Assembly: GCF_014652215.1 (NCBI RefSeq)
Contig: NZ_BMYJ01000006.1
Coordinates: 116,534-180,533 of the forward strand
Reading direction: 5' to 3'
DNA from: Neogemmobacter tilapiae
GTDB taxonomy: Bacteria > Pseudomonadota > Alphaproteobacteria > Rhodobacterales > Rhodobacteraceae
Length of the DNA: 64,000 nucleotides
This document shows positions 10,544 to 20,450 of this stretch, one piece after another. Within the stretch, counting starts at the first letter, position 1. Every line of letters starts with the position of its first letter. The position numbers were made by a program, and so were the translations under genes. A model generated the notes under the pieces. It was not told where the DNA came from and made no database searches. It worked only from the letters and a program-made list of their open reading frames with translations.

Positions 10544-11092
10544 ATGGGCAAACGCTACCCCGAACTGCAACCTGACCAGATCGCCTTTATCGCCGAGCAA
10601 AAGGTGTTTTGCGTGGCCACCGCGCCCGTGACAGGCCGGGTCAATGTTTCGCCCAAGGGGATGGACTCGCTTCGTGTTCTTTCCCCCAGCCGCATCCTTT
10701 GGCTGAATGTCACAGGTTCCGGCAATGAAACCGCGGCCCATCTGGCCGAGGATCCGCGCATCACCCTGATGTGGATGGGGTTTGAGACGCGGCCCATCAT
10801 TCTGCGGGCCTATGGAACGGCCCAAGTCACGCATCACAATGAACCCGGCTGGGACGCGCTGGCCGCCCAACTGCCCGATGTGCCCGGCGCGCGGCAGATT
10901 GTCGATGTGGCGATTGAGCTTGTGCAATCCTCTTGCGGCTTTGCGGTGCCTTACATGGAGTTCAAGGGCGAGCGGCCCACCTTGCGGACATGGGCGGAGG
11001 GTAAGGGCGATCAGGGCTTGCGCGAATACTGGGCGGGGTGCAATGGGGAGACCATTGATGGCCAACCCACCGGAATCGAGAAAGCCCTATGA
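10544..11092 (+). CDS. Pyridoxamine 5'-phosphate oxidase-related flavin-fold protein
   Basis: A 182-residue protein of the split-barrel FMN-binding family. The segment FCVATAPVTGRVNVSPKGMDSLRVLSPSRI followed by WLNVTGSGNETAAHL is typical of the general-stress / PPOX subgroup rather than of PdxH itself. The substrate is unknown; FMN- or F420-type reductase or heme-binding roles occur in this fold. I chose the ATG at 10544 because the upstream in-frame codons (from 10496) have no family character. Its TGA overlaps the next gene's ATG (ATGA). Confidence 0.8.
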   Translation: MGKRYPELQPDQIAFIAEQKVFCVATAPVTGRVNVSPKGMDSLRVLSPSRILWLNVTGSGNETAAHLAEDPRITLMWMGFETRPIILRAYGTAQVTHHNEPGWDALAAQLPDVPGARQIVDVAIELVQSSCGFAVPYMEFKGERPTLRTWAEGKGDQGLREYWAGCNGETIDGQPTGIEKAL

Positions 11093-11760
11093 ACGCAAGC
11101 GACATCCTGCAACGGCTGGCCGATCTGGGCGATGCCCAGAAGGCCCAGGAAATGGCGGCCTATCACAAGGCGGACCGTCCCTATGACGGGATTGCTTTGC
11201 CCGATCTGGACCCTTTGCTGGCCGAATTGCGGCCCCTGCCCGTTGAAACGCGCGTTGATCTGGCGGCGGACCTTTGGGCCAGCAACCGGCATGAAGCGAT
11301 GATTTTGGCGGCGAAAATGCTGACGCAGGCGCGGATGAACCCGGATCAGGCGGTTTGGGATCTGATCAGCGGCTGGGTTCCCGGCTTTGACGCTTGGGCG
11401 ATTGCCGACCATGCCTGCAAGGCGGGGGAACGGCGGCTGGTGGCCGATCCTGCACGGCTGGATCAGGTGGAGGGCTGGCTGAACCACGAGACGATGTGGG
11501 TGCGGCGGGCGGCGCTGGTGATGACGCTGCCTTGGACCAAACAGAACCACCCGTCGGAAGATGAGATTGCGGTGCGGGATCGGGTGCTGGATTGGTGCGT
11601 TTTTCTGGCACCCGACCGGGATTGGTTCATTCAGAAAGCGATTGCCTGGTGGCTGCGGGAATTGTCGAAACATGACCCGGAACATGTGCGGGGCTTTCTG
11701 GCGGAACATGGGGAAAGTTTGAAGAAATTCGCGCGGGTGGAGGCGGGGCGGCTTTTGTGA
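11089..11760 (+). CDS. AlkD-like DNA alkylation repair protein (HEAT-like repeats)
   Basis: A 223-residue all-helical protein matching the AlkC/AlkD family of DNA glycosylases that remove N3- and N7-alkylpurines without base flipping. The sequence shows helical repeats with conserved Trp and Asp: LAADLWASNRHEAMILAAKM, GFDAWAIADHAC, HETMWVRRAALVM and WFIQKAIAWWLRELSK. This spacing is characteristic of the family. It overlaps the upstream flavin-fold gene by four bases and the next small ORF by four bases, so three genes form one unit. The catalytic activity is inferred from family membership. Confidence 0.8.
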   Translation: MNASDILQRLADLGDAQKAQEMAAYHKADRPYDGIALPDLDPLLAELRPLPVETRVDLAADLWASNRHEAMILAAKMLTQARMNPDQAVWDLISGWVPGFDAWAIADHACKAGERRLVADPARLDQVEGWLNHETMWVRRAALVMTLPWTKQNHPSEDEIAVRDRVLDWCVFLAPDRDWFIQKAIAWWLRELSKHDPEHVRGFLAEHGESLKKFARVEAGRLL

Positions 11761-11990
11761 GTTTTCGTTCGGGGGGGCTGGAGGCGATCCTGCGGTGGGA
11801 GTTGGCGCGGGGCAACAGGGTCCGCGACCAAGGGCCGTGGTTGCCGGATTGTCCGCTGCTGGTGATGCTGGATCGGCCCTTTGGGCGAAAGCATGGCGGG
11901 GCGGTGTATGAGGCGCTGAACGATCCGCATTATTGGCAGGCGAGTTACAGCGACGCGGCGACGGGGGAAGTGCTGGCCTGCGGTTTCTAG
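11757..11990 (+). CDS. Small hypothetical protein
   Basis: A 77-residue protein starting at GTG, overlapping the AlkD-like stop (GTGA). It has no signal peptide or recognisable domain. The segments AILRWELARGNRVRDQGPWLP and ALNDPHYWQASYSD look like a folded small protein rather than noise, and the codon use matches the neighbours. The coupling suggests co-expression with the AlkD-like gene. The function is unknown. Confidence 0.6.
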   Translation: MSFRSGGLEAILRWELARGNRVRDQGPWLPDCPLLVMLDRPFGRKHGGAVYEALNDPHYWQASYSDAATGEVLACGF

Positions 11991-12013
11991 GTTGCGGGGA
12001 ACGCGGTCGAGGG

Positions 12014-12040
12014 GAAAGGTGGGTTTTCACCCAACCTTTC
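12014..12040. terminator. Stem-loop terminator between convergent genes
   Basis: GAAAGGT/ACCTTTC and GGGT/ACCC form a stem with one bulged A and a TTTC loop, followed by GTTTT. It sits between the plus-strand small ORF and the convergent minus-strand LprI-like gene. Confidence 0.6.
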
Positions 12041-12074
12041 GTTTTGCGACCGGTCAAGGAAAGTGGGCTTGGCC

Positions 12075-12476
12075 CTATTGGGGATAGGGGGACATGCCCC
12101 CCAACGATTCGTTGGTCTTTTCAATCAGCACATCGCAGAGGCAGGCGACATCGGTGCAGGCATCGCGGCGGGCGATGACATCGGTATCGCGCGGCGGATT
12201 GCCGTGGTCGGTTTCCTGCCCGGTGGCGTTTTCGGTGGCATAGACCCAGGCCCAAGTGTTCAGCACCTCCATCTCCCACAGCAGGGGATCGTTGCAGAGG
12301 ATTTGATGGGCGGGCAGCGTGGGGGCATCGCAGGAAATGTCAGAGAGGATGTCCTGATAGTTGCTTTCCAGCCCGGAACGGGCGGCGGCGATGGCGGCAG
12401 GGTCGGCGCAGGATTGGGCAAGGGCCGGTTGGGCGATGGCAAGGACGGGCAGAAGTGTCATTGCGAACAGGCGCAT
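12075..12476 (-). CDS. Exported Cys-rich protein, possibly LprI-like (DUF1311)
   Basis: A 133-residue protein with a Sec signal peptide ending ALAQS (start ATG at 12476, MRLFAMTLL). The mature part holds cysteine-framed segments resembling the lysozyme inhibitor LprI N-terminal domain: ISCDAPTLPAHQILCNDPLL and then DACTDVACLCDVL. Family members are periplasmic, some inhibiting lysozyme. The match is from pattern only, so the assignment is tentative. The gene is divergent from nuoA across a 347-base region and convergent with the AlkD-like unit. Confidence 0.65.
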   Translation of the reverse strand: MRLFAMTLLPVLAIAQPALAQSCADPAAIAAARSGLESNYQDILSDISCDAPTLPAHQILCNDPLLWEMEVLNTWAWVYATENATGQETDHGNPPRDTDVIARRDACTDVACLCDVLIEKTNESLGGMSPYPQ

Positions 12477-12823
12477 AGCTAAACTTTCCAGTTTGAAATC
12501 GGGCCATTGCAACCTGTCATCTTGGCGCGCGGTTGGCAAGCCCCATCGCGGCCAACCGGCCGGCGCTGTGCGCCTTGGGGCGAAGGGCAGGGGCCGATGA
12601 TGTTTTGCCACAAGCCACTGAATTGGCTTTGCGGAAGTGTTGTGATGGGCAAGCCTGCGCCTTAATTCCCGACTGTTTTACTAAGCATAAGTGCTTGACT
12701 TTTTGATGCTTCTTTCCGGGCGTTTGGTTGACCCCGCCAAGGGGGCGGGGTAAACGAAACCCCAAGCGAGCGGGCGGCGGAATGTTGCCTGCATCTGCCG
12801 GTTGCCAGCTGAAGGAGCCCGCC
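12477..12823. promoter_or_regulatory. Divergent region upstream of the nuo operon
   Basis: 347 bases without a supported gene, expected to hold the nuo promoter. A CTTGACT box at 12694-12700 is a possible -35 element, but I see no good -10 at the right distance. An 8-base hairpin lies at 12731-12751. GAAGGAG at 12811-12817 is the nuoA ribosome binding site. Confidence 0.5.
12731..12751 (+). promoter_or_regulatory. GC-rich hairpin in the nuoA leader
   Basis: ACCCCGCC (12731-12738) and GGCGGGGT (12744-12751) form a perfect 8-base stem with a 5-base loop, about 70 bases before the nuoA start. It could stabilise the long nuo transcript or attenuate it. There is no T tract. Confidence 0.45.
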
Positions 12824-13713
<890 letters not shown>

Positions 13714-13722
13714 GAGGCGCAG

Positions 13723-14325
13723 ATGTCCGAAGCGCTGAACGATCTTGCTGCGCATATCGCGGCGAAACTGCCCGGCCAGATCGAAGGCCATGTGGTGGCC
13801 TTTGGTGAGCTGACGCTGACCATTGCGGGGGCCAATCTGGTGACCGTGATGGAGTTCCTGAAGGCGGACAGTTCCTGCAAATTCTCGTCGCTGGTCGATA
13901 TCACGGCGGTGGATCATCCCGAACGCCCGATGCGGTTCGACGTGGTCTATCATCTGCTGTCGATGTACCAGAACCAGCGCATTCGCGTGAAACTGGCCGT
14001 GGGGGAACAGGGGATGGTGCCGTCCTTGATCCCGGTGCATCCCTCGGCCAACTGGTTTGAACGCGAAGTGTTCGACATGTTCGGCATCCTGTTCAGCGGG
14101 CATCCTGACTTGCGGCGTCTGCTGACGGACTATGGTTTCCGGGGGCACCCCTTGCGCAAGGATTTCCCGACGACGGGTTATACCGAAGTGCGCTATGATG
14201 CGGTGCAAAAGCGTGTGGTCTATGAGCCGGTGAAACTGGTGCAGGAATACCGGCAGTTTGATTTCATGTCGCCGTGGGAGGGTGCCGAATACATCCTGCC
14301 GGGCGATGAGAAGAAGGCGGGTTAA
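13723..14325 (+). CDS. nuoC: NADH-quinone oxidoreductase subunit C
   Basis: A 200-residue hydrophilic subunit (30 kDa subunit type) of the connecting arm. The signature is [24 protein letters not shown], then [16 protein letters not shown]. The ATG has AGGAGG 7 bases upstream. It is a separate gene here, not the NuoCD fusion of Enterobacteria. The TAA is three bases before the GTG of the following thioesterase-like gene. Confidence 0.96.
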   Translation: MSEALNDLAAHIAAKLPGQIEGHVVAFGELTLTIAGANLVTVMEFLKADSSCKFSSLVDITAVDHPERPMRFDVVYHLLSMYQNQRIRVKLAVGEQGMVPSLIPVHPSANWFEREVFDMFGILFSGHPDLRRLLTDYGFRGHPLRKDFPTTGYTEVRYDAVQKRVVYEPVKLVQEYRQFDFMSPWEGAEYILPGDEKKAG

Positions 14326-14328
14326 AGG

Positions 14329-14754
14329 GTGAAACCAGGTCTGGCCATCGGGGCGAAAGCCCGGTTCAGCCGCAAGGTGGCGGCGAATGACACCGTGCCG
14401 CGTCTGTTTGACGATGCGACGGTGATGGCGGGCATGCCCGATGTGCTGGCCACGGCGCGGATGGTGGGTTTGATGGAATGGGCCTGTGTGGAACAGATCG
14501 CGCCTTACTATGAAGCGGGCGAATGTTCCTTGGGCATCCATGTGGACGTCAGCCACGTGGCCCCGACGGCGCCGGGGATGCTGGTGACGGTGGACAGTGA
14601 AGTGACGGCGATCGACGGCAAATTCCTGTGGTTCAAGGTAACCGCGCGGGATGAGGCTGGTCTGATCGGCGAGGGGCGGCATCAGCGGGCGCTGGTGGAC
14701 GCGGCAAAGTTCGGGGCGAAGGCGGAAGCCAAGCGGAAGGAATGGGTGCAATGA
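14329..14754 (+). CDS. Hot-dog fold thioesterase-like protein inside the nuo operon
   Basis: A 141-residue protein with hot-dog thioesterase character: a [24 protein letters not shown] helix, then [25 protein letters not shown], and a C-terminal strand [25 protein letters not shown]. The pattern fits the fluoroacetyl-CoA thioesterase (FlK)-like group, including Thr/Glu/His positions in the first helix and strand, but the substrate is unknown. It begins at GTG three bases after the nuoC stop, and its TGA overlaps the nuoD start, so it is fully embedded in the operon. Extra ORFs (URFs) inside nuo/nqo clusters are known in Paracoccus and Rhodobacter. Confidence 0.8.
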   Translation: MKPGLAIGAKARFSRKVAANDTVPRLFDDATVMAGMPDVLATARMVGLMEWACVEQIAPYYEAGECSLGIHVDVSHVAPTAPGMLVTVDSEVTAIDGKFLWFKVTARDEAGLIGEGRHQRALVDAAKFGAKAEAKRKEWVQ

Positions 14755-15989
14755 TGGACGGGGATATCCGCCGGAACCACTATGACGACGGTTCGGCCGA
14801 CCTGGAAACAGGCGAACAGCGCATCCGCAATTTCAACATCAATTTTGGTCCGCAGCACCCGGCGGCGCACGGCGTGTTGCGTCTGGTGCTGGAGCTGGAC
14901 GGCGAGATTGTCGAGCGTTGCGATCCGCATATCGGTCTGCTGCATCGCGGCACCGAAAAGCTGATGGAAAGCCGCACCTATCTGCAAAACCTGCCCTATT
15001 TTGACCGGCTGGACTATGTGGCCCCGATGAACCAGGAACATGCTTGGTGTCTGGCCATCGAACGGCTGACAGGCACCGTGGTTCCGCGCCGCGCCAGCCT
15101 GATCCGGGTGCTTTATTCCGAAATCGGGCGGATTCTGAACCATCTGCTGAACGTGACGACACAAGCCATGGACGTAGGCGCGCTGACGCCGCCGCTTTGG
15201 GGCTTTGAGGAACGCGAAAAGCTGATGATCTTTTACGAACGGGCCTGCGGCGCGCGTCTGCATGCGGCCTATTTCCGTCCGGGCGGGGTGCATCAGGATC
15301 TGCCGCCCGCGCTGATCGACGATATCGACGCCTGGGCCGATGCCTTCCCGAAAGCCTTGGACGATATCGACAACCTGCTGACTGAAAACCGCATCTTCAA
15401 ACAGCGGAATGCGGATATCGGGATTGTCAGCGAGGACGACATCCAGAAATGGGGTTTCTCGGGCGTGATGGTCCGGGGTTCGGGCTTTGCCTGGGATCTG
15501 CGGCGCAGCCAGCCCTATGAATGCTATGACGAATTCGACTTCAAAGTGCCGGTCGGCAAGAATGGCGACTGCTATGACCGCTATCTGTGCCGCATGGCGG
15601 AAATGCGGGAATCGACCAGCATCATCAAACAGGCGATTGCGAAACTGCGGGCCGAACCGGGTGAGGTTCTGGCGCGGGGCAAGATGACGCCGCCGAAGCG
15701 GGGGGATATGAAAACCTCGATGGAGGCGCTGATCCACCATTTCAAACTGTATACCGAAGGCTTCCACGTGCCCGCGGGCGAGGTTTACGCGGCGGTTGAG
15801 GCACCGAAGGGCGAATTTGGCGTCTATCTGGTGGCGGATGGGACGAACAAACCCTACCGCGCCAAGATCCGCGCGCCGGGTTTCCTGCATCTGCAAGCGA
15901 TGGATTACATCTGCAAGGGTCACCAACTGGCCGACGTGTCAGCGATCATCGGAACGATGGACATCGTGTTTGGCGAGGTGGACCGGTGA
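14754..15989 (+). CDS. nuoD: NADH-quinone oxidoreductase subunit D
   Basis: A 411-residue (49 kDa type) subunit forming the quinone-reduction site with Nuo[21 protein letters not shown] near residue 30 carries the conserved quinone-site His. Further motifs are [12 protein letters not shown] and the C-terminal DIVFGEVDR. The start at 14754 (MDGDIRRN) matches Paracoccus and overlaps the thioesterase stop by one base. An ATG immediately before it (14751) is possible. Confidence 0.96.
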   Translation: MDGDIRRNHYDDGSADLETGEQRIRNFNINFGPQHPAAHGVLRLVLELDGEIVERCDPHIGLLHRGTEKLMESRTYLQNLPYFDRLDYVAPMNQEHAWCLAIERLTGTVVPRRASLIRVLYSEIGRILNHLLNVTTQAMDVGALTPPLWGFEEREKLMIFYERACGARLHAAYFRPGGVHQDLPPALIDDIDAWADAFPKALDDIDNLLTENRIFKQRNADIGIVSEDDIQKWGFSGVMVRGSGFAWDLRRSQPYECYDEFDFKVPVGKNGDCYDRYLCRMAEMRESTSIIKQAIAKLRAEPGEVLARGKMTPPKRGDMKTSMEALIHHFKLYTEGFHVPAGEVYAAVEAPKGEFGVYLVADGTNKPYRAKIRAPGFLHLQAMDYICKGHQLADVSAIIGTMDIVFGEVDR

Positions 15990-16255
15990 AATATCTGGCA
16001 ACATTGGCGCTGATGGCCCTGCCGATGGCAGCGCAGGCGCAGGACTACACCGAGGATCAACTGGTGGCTTTCGTCGCGGCCTTTATGGCGAACGGCTGCA
16101 CCATGACCGAGGATGAGGCCGTGGAACTGATGCCCGAGGCGGGCTTTGATCAGGAAACTTCAGCCTTGATCGCGAATGACCTGATTGATCAAGGTCTGGC
16201 GACCGCCGGTGAAGATGTAAATAGCCTGACCCTCTCGGCGGAGATTTGCGAATGA
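15986..16255 (+). CDS. Small exported Cys-pair protein 1 of the nuoD-nuoE trio
   Basis: An 89-residue protein starting at GTG, overlapping the nuoD stop (GTGA). A Sec signal peptide ends at AQAQD (about residue 19). The mature domain runs [16 protein letters not shown], then EAGF, then an amphipathic helix and a short beta-like end LTLSAEIC. The cysteines are C38 and C88 with exactly 49 residues between them, the same spacing as in the next two genes. No family with a known function is recognised. An envelope role linked to complex I is inference from position only. Confidence 0.85.
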   Translation: MKYLATLALMALPMAAQAQDYTEDQLVAFVAAFMANGCTMTEDEAVELMPEAGFDQETSALIANDLIDQGLATAGEDVNSLTLSAEICE

Positions 16256-16533
16256 TCGCGCGCTTGGGTCTTGGTCTGGTGATGGCGACGCTTTGGTCGG
16301 CCCCGGCCTTGGCACAGGATTTTTCCGACCGGGAACTGATGGCTGTGGTCGCAGTCTTTCAGGCCAAGCAATGCGTTCTGGGCTTTGAAGAGGCACCGAC
16401 GCTGATTCAGGCGGCAGGGATCGACGCGCCCCAGATGGGTCTGATCGTGGCTTGGCTGATCGAAGGCGAACATGCCGTGGTCAAGGATGATGGCAAGCTG
16501 CTGGTTCTGGGGCCGGGGATGTGCAAGCCATGA
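16252..16533 (+). CDS. Small exported Cys-pair protein 2 of the nuoD-nuoE trio
   Basis: A 93-residue paralog of the preceding gene, coupled to it by ATGA. The signal peptide [20 protein letters not shown] ends near AQD. The domain follows the same plan: ELMAVVAVFQAKQCVLG, QAAGID, a central helix, and [11 protein letters not shown] at the end. C41 and C91 are again 49 residues apart. An upstream TTG in frame would add two residues without benefit. Function unknown. Confidence 0.85.
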   Translation: MIARLGLGLVMATLWSAPALAQDFSDRELMAVVAVFQAKQCVLGFEEAPTLIQAAGIDAPQMGLIVAWLIEGEHAVVKDDGKLLVLGPGMCKP

Positions 16534-16811
16534 TGAAAAGCGCCCGCCTGACCGCCAGCCTGTTTATCTTGACCGCCGCGCCGACGCTGGCGACGGAAAC
16601 GGCAGAGGATGCAAACCTGGACAAGGTGATTCAGGTTTTTCTGGCCCATGAATGCGTGCTGACCCCCGACAACGGGGCGAAGGCAGAACAGGCCGCTGGC
16701 CTGTCGACCGAAGATTTCAGCAAGGCGATTGCCGTTCTGGAAAAGCGGGGGGATGTGAAGATCAACCCCGCAACGCTGGAATTCCGCCTGAACCACAAGG
16801 ACTGCCCCTGA
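16530..16811 (+). CDS. Small exported Cys-pair protein 3 of the nuoD-nuoE trio
   Basis: A 93-residue third paralog, coupled by ATGA to the second and by TGATG to nuoE. The signal peptide ends near TLATE. The domain shows [22 protein letters not shown], and an end [12 protein letters not shown]42 and C92 keep the 49-residue spacing. It is the most diverged of the three in the central helix, which is charged ([10 protein letters not shown]). Function unknown. Confidence 0.85.
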   Translation: MMKSARLTASLFILTAAPTLATETAEDANLDKVIQVFLAHECVLTPDNGAKAEQAAGLSTEDFSKAIAVLEKRGDVKINPATLEFRLNHKDCP

Positions 16812-17896
16812 TGCTGCGCCGTTTGCACCCGATCCAACCGGAATCCTTTGCCTTTACCCCGGCGAACTATGTCTGGGCGCAGGGCCAGATCACCAAATAT
16901 CCGGCGGGTCGTCAGGCCAGTGCCGTGATTCCGCTGCTGTGGCGGGCGCAGGAACAGGAAGGCTGGCTTTCGCGGCCTGCGATTGAACATGTCGCGAACA
17001 TGCTGGGCATGGCCTATATCCGCGTGCTGGAAGTGGCGACCTTTTACTTCATGTTCCAATTGCAGCCGGTGGGCAGCGTGGCGCATATCCAGATTTGCGG
17101 GACGACATCCTGCATGATCTGTGGGGCCGAGGAATTGATCGCGGTCTGCAAGGAACTGATTTCGCCCAAGGCCCATGCTTTGTCGGCGGATGGCAAGTTT
17201 TCCTGGGAAGAGGTCGAATGCATGGGGGCCTGCGCGAATGCGCCGATGGCCCAGATCGGCAAGGACTATTACGAGGATCTGACGGCGGACAAACTGCGCG
17301 ACCTGATCGCGCGTTTCTCCAAGGGTGAGGTTCCCTTGGCCGGGCCGCAGAACGGGCGCTATGCCAGCGAACCTTTGGGCGGGCTGACCAGCCTGAAAGA
17401 TCACAAGGGGACCGGCGCGAAATACAATGGTTCGGTTCAGCGGGCCGTCGATATCGGCGATACGGTGAAACGGATCGACGGGACCGAGGTTCCGATCCTG
17501 ACGCCCTGGCTGGGCAAGGCCAAGCCTGCGACACCCGCCGTGGGCACGGCGAAAGAACCGAAACCCGGGGCAAGGCAGGTGGCCGATGCAACCGGTGTGA
17601 CGGTGCAGGAAGCCCCGGCCCAGTCGGTGGGCACGCCCGAGCCAAAGGTTTCGGCCAAGCCGCAGGGTTTGGATGCGCCGCGTGATGGCAAGGCCGATGA
17701 TCTGAAGGTGATTGTGGGCATTGGGCCGAAGCTGGAAGCCTTGTGTCACAAGCTGGGCTATTTCCACTTTGATCAGATCGCGGCCTGGACCCCGGCGGAA
17801 ATCGCTTGGGTGGATGACAATCTGGAAGGTTTCCGGGGGCGGGTGACGCGCGACAACTGGGTGGCGCAGGCGCGCGACCTGATGGCGAAGAAGTAA
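16811..17896 (+). CDS. nuoE: NADH-quinone oxidoreductase subunit E with C-terminal helix-hairpin-helix module
   Basis: A 361-residue version of the 24 kDa subunit, much longer than the usual 160-240. The N-terminal thioredoxin-like part binds cluster N1a through CGTTSC (about residue 95) and CMGAC (about 138). After residue 180 comes a linker of about 110 residues, poorly conserved and rich in Ala, Pro and Lys. A module from about residue 295 then reads [30 protein letters not shown], and [22 protein letters not shown] is a helix-hairpin-helix turn often annotated as 'predicted 5' DNA nuclease', without known activity here. The same module recurs in the next gene. Confidence 0.95.
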   Translation: MLRRLHPIQPESFAFTPANYVWAQGQITKYPAGRQASAVIPLLWRAQEQEGWLSRPAIEHVANMLGMAYIRVLEVATFYFMFQLQPVGSVAHIQICGTTSCMICGAEELIAVCKELISPKAHALSADGKFSWEEVECMGACANAPMAQIGKDYYEDLTADKLRDLIARFSKGEVPLAGPQNGRYASEPLGGLTSLKDHKGTGAKYNGSVQRAVDIGDTVKRIDGTEVPILTPWLGKAKPATPAVGTAKEPKPGARQVADATGVTVQEAPAQSVGTPEPKVSAKPQGLDAPRDGKADDLKVIVGIGPKLEALCHKLGYFHFDQIAAWTPAEIAWVDDNLEGFRGRVTRDNWVAQARDLMAKK

Positions 17897-17914
17897 GGCA
17901 GAAGGCTGGGGCCG

Positions 17915-18544
17915 ATGGCACTGGACGGGAAAGATAGCGCAGGGATGGACAGTGCCGTGATGGGGCGCTGGCTCTTGTCGCTTGGTGCGGGCCTGCTGGC
18001 CTGGCTCGCCGTCTGGTGGCTGACGCCCTATCACCCGTTCATTGCGCTGGGGCTGGGGCTGGTTCTGGCGCCGCTGGTTTATATTTTGCTGAGCCGTCTG
18101 GGCATTCCCTATTCGGCACCCGTTTCGGGGCCGCAGGTTATGGTGGCGCCGCAGGTGGTTCCGGTCAGCTCGGCTGAGGCGGCAGAGAGCCTTTTGGCCA
18201 AGGCGCGCGAGGCGAAGCCTGTGACCGAGATCGAAACGGTGCTGGCCGATGGCCGCGCGAAGCGGCCGCCGACGCTGAATGCGGCGCGGGGTGGGTTGGC
18301 GGATGATCTGAAGATCATCAAGGGCATCGGGCCAAAGCTGGAACAGATGTGCCAGCGGATGGGCTATTTCCACTTTGATCAGATTGCGAATTGGACCGAG
18401 GCGGAAGTGGCCTGGGTTGATGAGAATCTGGAAGGTTTCAAGGGGCGGGTGACGCGGGACCGGTGGGTGGTTCAGGCGAAGGTGATCGTGGAGATCGGGC
18501 CCGAGGAGTTTTTGAAACAAGTGGCCACGGGGCGGGAATTCTGA
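17915..18544 (+). CDS. Membrane protein carrying the same helix-hairpin-helix module as NuoE
   Basis: A 209-residue protein with two predicted transmembrane helices (about residues 18-38 and 42-62: WLLSLGAGLLAWLAVWWL and HPFIALGLGLVLAPLVYILL), an Ala/Pro/Val linker, and a C-terminal module from residue 129. That module (DDLKIIKGIGPKLEQMCQRM, FHFDQIANWT, GRVTRDRWVVQAK) is roughly 70 percent identical by eye to the NuoE tail. The topology would put the module on the cytoplasmic side if the N-terminus is also inside. It starts 18 bases after nuoE. A role in tethering or assembling complex I is inference. Confidence 0.8.
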   Translation: MALDGKDSAGMDSAVMGRWLLSLGAGLLAWLAVWWLTPYHPFIALGLGLVLAPLVYILLSRLGIPYSAPVSGPQVMVAPQVVPVSSAEAAESLLAKAREAKPVTEIETVLADGRAKRPPTLNAARGGLADDLKIIKGIGPKLEQMCQRMGYFHFDQIANWTEAEVAWVDENLEGFKGRVTRDRWVVQAKVIVEIGPEEFLKQVATGREF

Positions 18545-18771
18545 TGGCCGCGCCGCATAGCGAAGGGAATGAGGCCGGTGCCCGCAAGGGGCGGCAGATT
18601 GCGCTTTTGATCGCGGCCACGGGCCTGATCTGGATCGGGGCGCAGTTTCTGGGCATGGCTTTGGGGATCAGCCACCGCTGGCTGGCCCTTGTCGATCTGA
18701 TGGCATTGGCGGGCTTTGTGCTGGCGCTGGTGATGACTTTTCAAATCTGGCGCGCGCGTCAGGGGAACTGA
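18544..18771 (+). CDS. Small two-helix membrane protein, DUF5337-like
   Basis: A 75-residue protein coupled to the preceding gene by TGATG. A basic N-terminus (EAGARKGRQ) is followed by two hydrophobic helices (IALLIAATGLIWIGAQFLGM and WLALVDLMALAGFVLALVM) and a basic end. This matches my memory of a small Rhodobacteraceae membrane family placed upstream of nuoF (DUF5337), which has no known function. The short length and operon position argue for an accessory membrane component. Confidence 0.7.
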   Translation: MAAPHSEGNEAGARKGRQIALLIAATGLIWIGAQFLGMALGISHRWLALVDLMALAGFVLALVMTFQIWRARQGN

Positions 18772-18780
18772 GGGCAGGAT

Positions 18781-20076
18781 ATGCTGAAGGACGAAGACCG
18801 GATCTTCACCAACCTCTATGGGATGCACGACCGTTCGCTGGCGGGCGCGAAAAAGCGTGGGCATTGGAGCGGGACCGCCGGCTTTATCAAGCAGGGCCGC
18901 GACTGGATCGTGGAACAGGTCAAGGCCTCGGGGCTGCGCGGGCGCGGTGGTGCGGGTTTCCCGACCGGTCTGAAATGGTCCTTCATGCCGAAACAGTCGG
19001 ATGGTCGTCCGTCCTATCTGGTAGTGAACGCCGACGAATCCGAACCGGGCACCTGCAAAGACCGGGAAATCATGCGCCACGATCCGCATACGCTGATCGA
19101 GGGCTGCCTGATTGCCGGGGCGGCGATGGGGGCGGTGGCGGCCTATATCTATATCCGCGGCGAATACATCCGTGAACGTGAGGCGCTGCAAGCGGCGCTG
19201 GACGAGGCCTATGACGATGGCCTGCTGGGCAAGAACGCCGCCGGGTCTGGCTATGATTTCGACGTTTACCTGCACCACGGGGCAGGGGCCTATATCTGCG
19301 GCGAGGAAACCGCGCTGTTGGAGTCCTTGGAGGGCAAAAAGGGCATGCCCCGGATGAAGCCGCCCTTCCCGGCGGGTTCGGGTCTGTATGGCTGCCCGAC
19401 GACGGTGAACAACGTGGAATCCATCGCCGTCGTGCCGACGATCCTGCGGCGGGGGGCGGATTGGTTCGCGTCCTTCGGGCGTCCGAACAATGTGGGGACC
19501 AAGATTTTCGGGATTTCGGGCCATGTGGTCCACCCATGCGTGGTCGAAGAAACCATGTCGATCCCGCTGAAGGAATTGCTGGAACGGCATTGCGGCGGCG
19601 TGCGCGGTGGGTGGAAGAACCTCAAGGCCGTGATCCCCGGCGGTTCGTCCGTGCCGATGCTGACAGCGGCGCAATGCGATGATGCGATCATGGATTTCGA
19701 CTGGCTGCGCGAACAGCGGTCGGGTCTGGGCACGGCGGCGGTGATCGTCATGGATCAGCAGACCGATGTGATCAAGGCGATCTGGCGGCTGTCGAAATTC
19801 TACAAGCACGAAAGCTGCGGTCAATGCACGCCTTGCCGCGAAGGCACGGGCTGGATGATGCGGGTGATGGACCGTCTGGTCAAAGGCGAGGCCGAGGTTG
19901 AAGAAATCGACATGCTGCTGTCGGTGACAAAACAGGTCGAAGGCCACACCATCTGCGCCTTGGGCGATGCGGCGGCCTGGCCCATTCAGGGCCTTGTGCG
20001 GGCTTTCCGCGACGAGATCGAGGATCGCCTGAAAGCCAAGAAAACCGGGCGCATGGGGGCTATGGCGGCAGAATGA
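18781..20076 (+). CDS. nuoF: NADH-quinone oxidoreductase subunit F
   Basis: A 431-residue (51 kDa type) subunit that binds NADH, FMN and cluster N3. [16 protein letters not shown] near residue 53 is the nucleotide-binding glycine loop. [11 protein letters not shown] and [17 protein letters not shown] form the FMN site. [12 protein letters not shown] near residue 343 and a later TICALGD supply the 4Fe-4S ligands. The ATG follows a GGGCAGGAT site. Its TGA overlaps the next ATG. Confidence 0.97.
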   Translation: MLKDEDRIFTNLYGMHDRSLAGAKKRGHWSGTAGFIKQGRDWIVEQVKASGLRGRGGAGFPTGLKWSFMPKQSDGRPSYLVVNADESEPGTCKDREIMRHDPHTLIEGCLIAGAAMGAVAAYIYIRGEYIREREALQAALDEAYDDGLLGKNAAGSGYDFDVYLHHGAGAYICGEETALLESLEGKKGMPRMKPPFPAGSGLYGCPTTVNNVESIAVVPTILRRGADWFASFGRPNNVGTKIFGISGHVVHPCVVEETMSIPLKELLERHCGGVRGGWKNLKAVIPGGSSVPMLTAAQCDDAIMDFDWLREQRSGLGTAAVIVMDQQTDVIKAIWRLSKFYKHESCGQCTPCREGTGWMMRVMDRLVKGEAEVEEIDMLLSVTKQVEGHTICALGDAAAWPIQGLVRAFRDEIEDRLKAKKTGRMGAMAAE

Positions 20077-20450
20077 ACATGCGGATCACCCTTGCAATGA
20101 TGGCCCTGCTGGCGGTTTCCGCCTGCGGGGCCCCCATGCCCAACGGGCAGGGCAGCAAGGGTGGCGCGCGTTCTGGGCAGCAGATCGTGACCTTGGGCGA
20201 GGCGAGTTTCGTGGCCGAGGTTCAGCCGGGCAATGCCGGGCTGGTGATCTCCAAGGCCGGGGCTACGGCGGTGACGGGCCAGACGGTTCGCGTGACGCGG
20301 TCGGGTGCGGCGCTAGGTGCGGGCGACGGCAAGTTGGCGAAACAGGTGGCCATGGCGGCCTGCGGGCAAGCGGGCGGAGCCTTCAACGGGCAGGCCGTGG
20401 GCCGGGTCGTCGCGATGGGCGTCTGGGCGTTCGAGGGGGCATGTTCATGA
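20073..20450 (+). CDS. Small lipoprotein between nuoF and nuoG
   Basis: A 125-residue protein, ATGA-coupled to nuoF. The signal peptide ends in a lipobox-like LAVSAC at residues 14-19, so it is a likely lipoprotein. The mature part is Gly/Ala-rich with two further cysteines ([14 protein letters not shown]) that may pair. GC content matches the nuo genes, unlike the next ORF. No recognised family. Confidence 0.7.
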   Translation: MNMRITLAMMALLAVSACGAPMPNGQGSKGGARSGQQIVTLGEASFVAEVQPGNAGLVISKAGATAVTGQTVRVTRSGAALGAGDGKLAKQVAMAACGQAGGAFNGQAVGRVVAMGVWAFEGACS

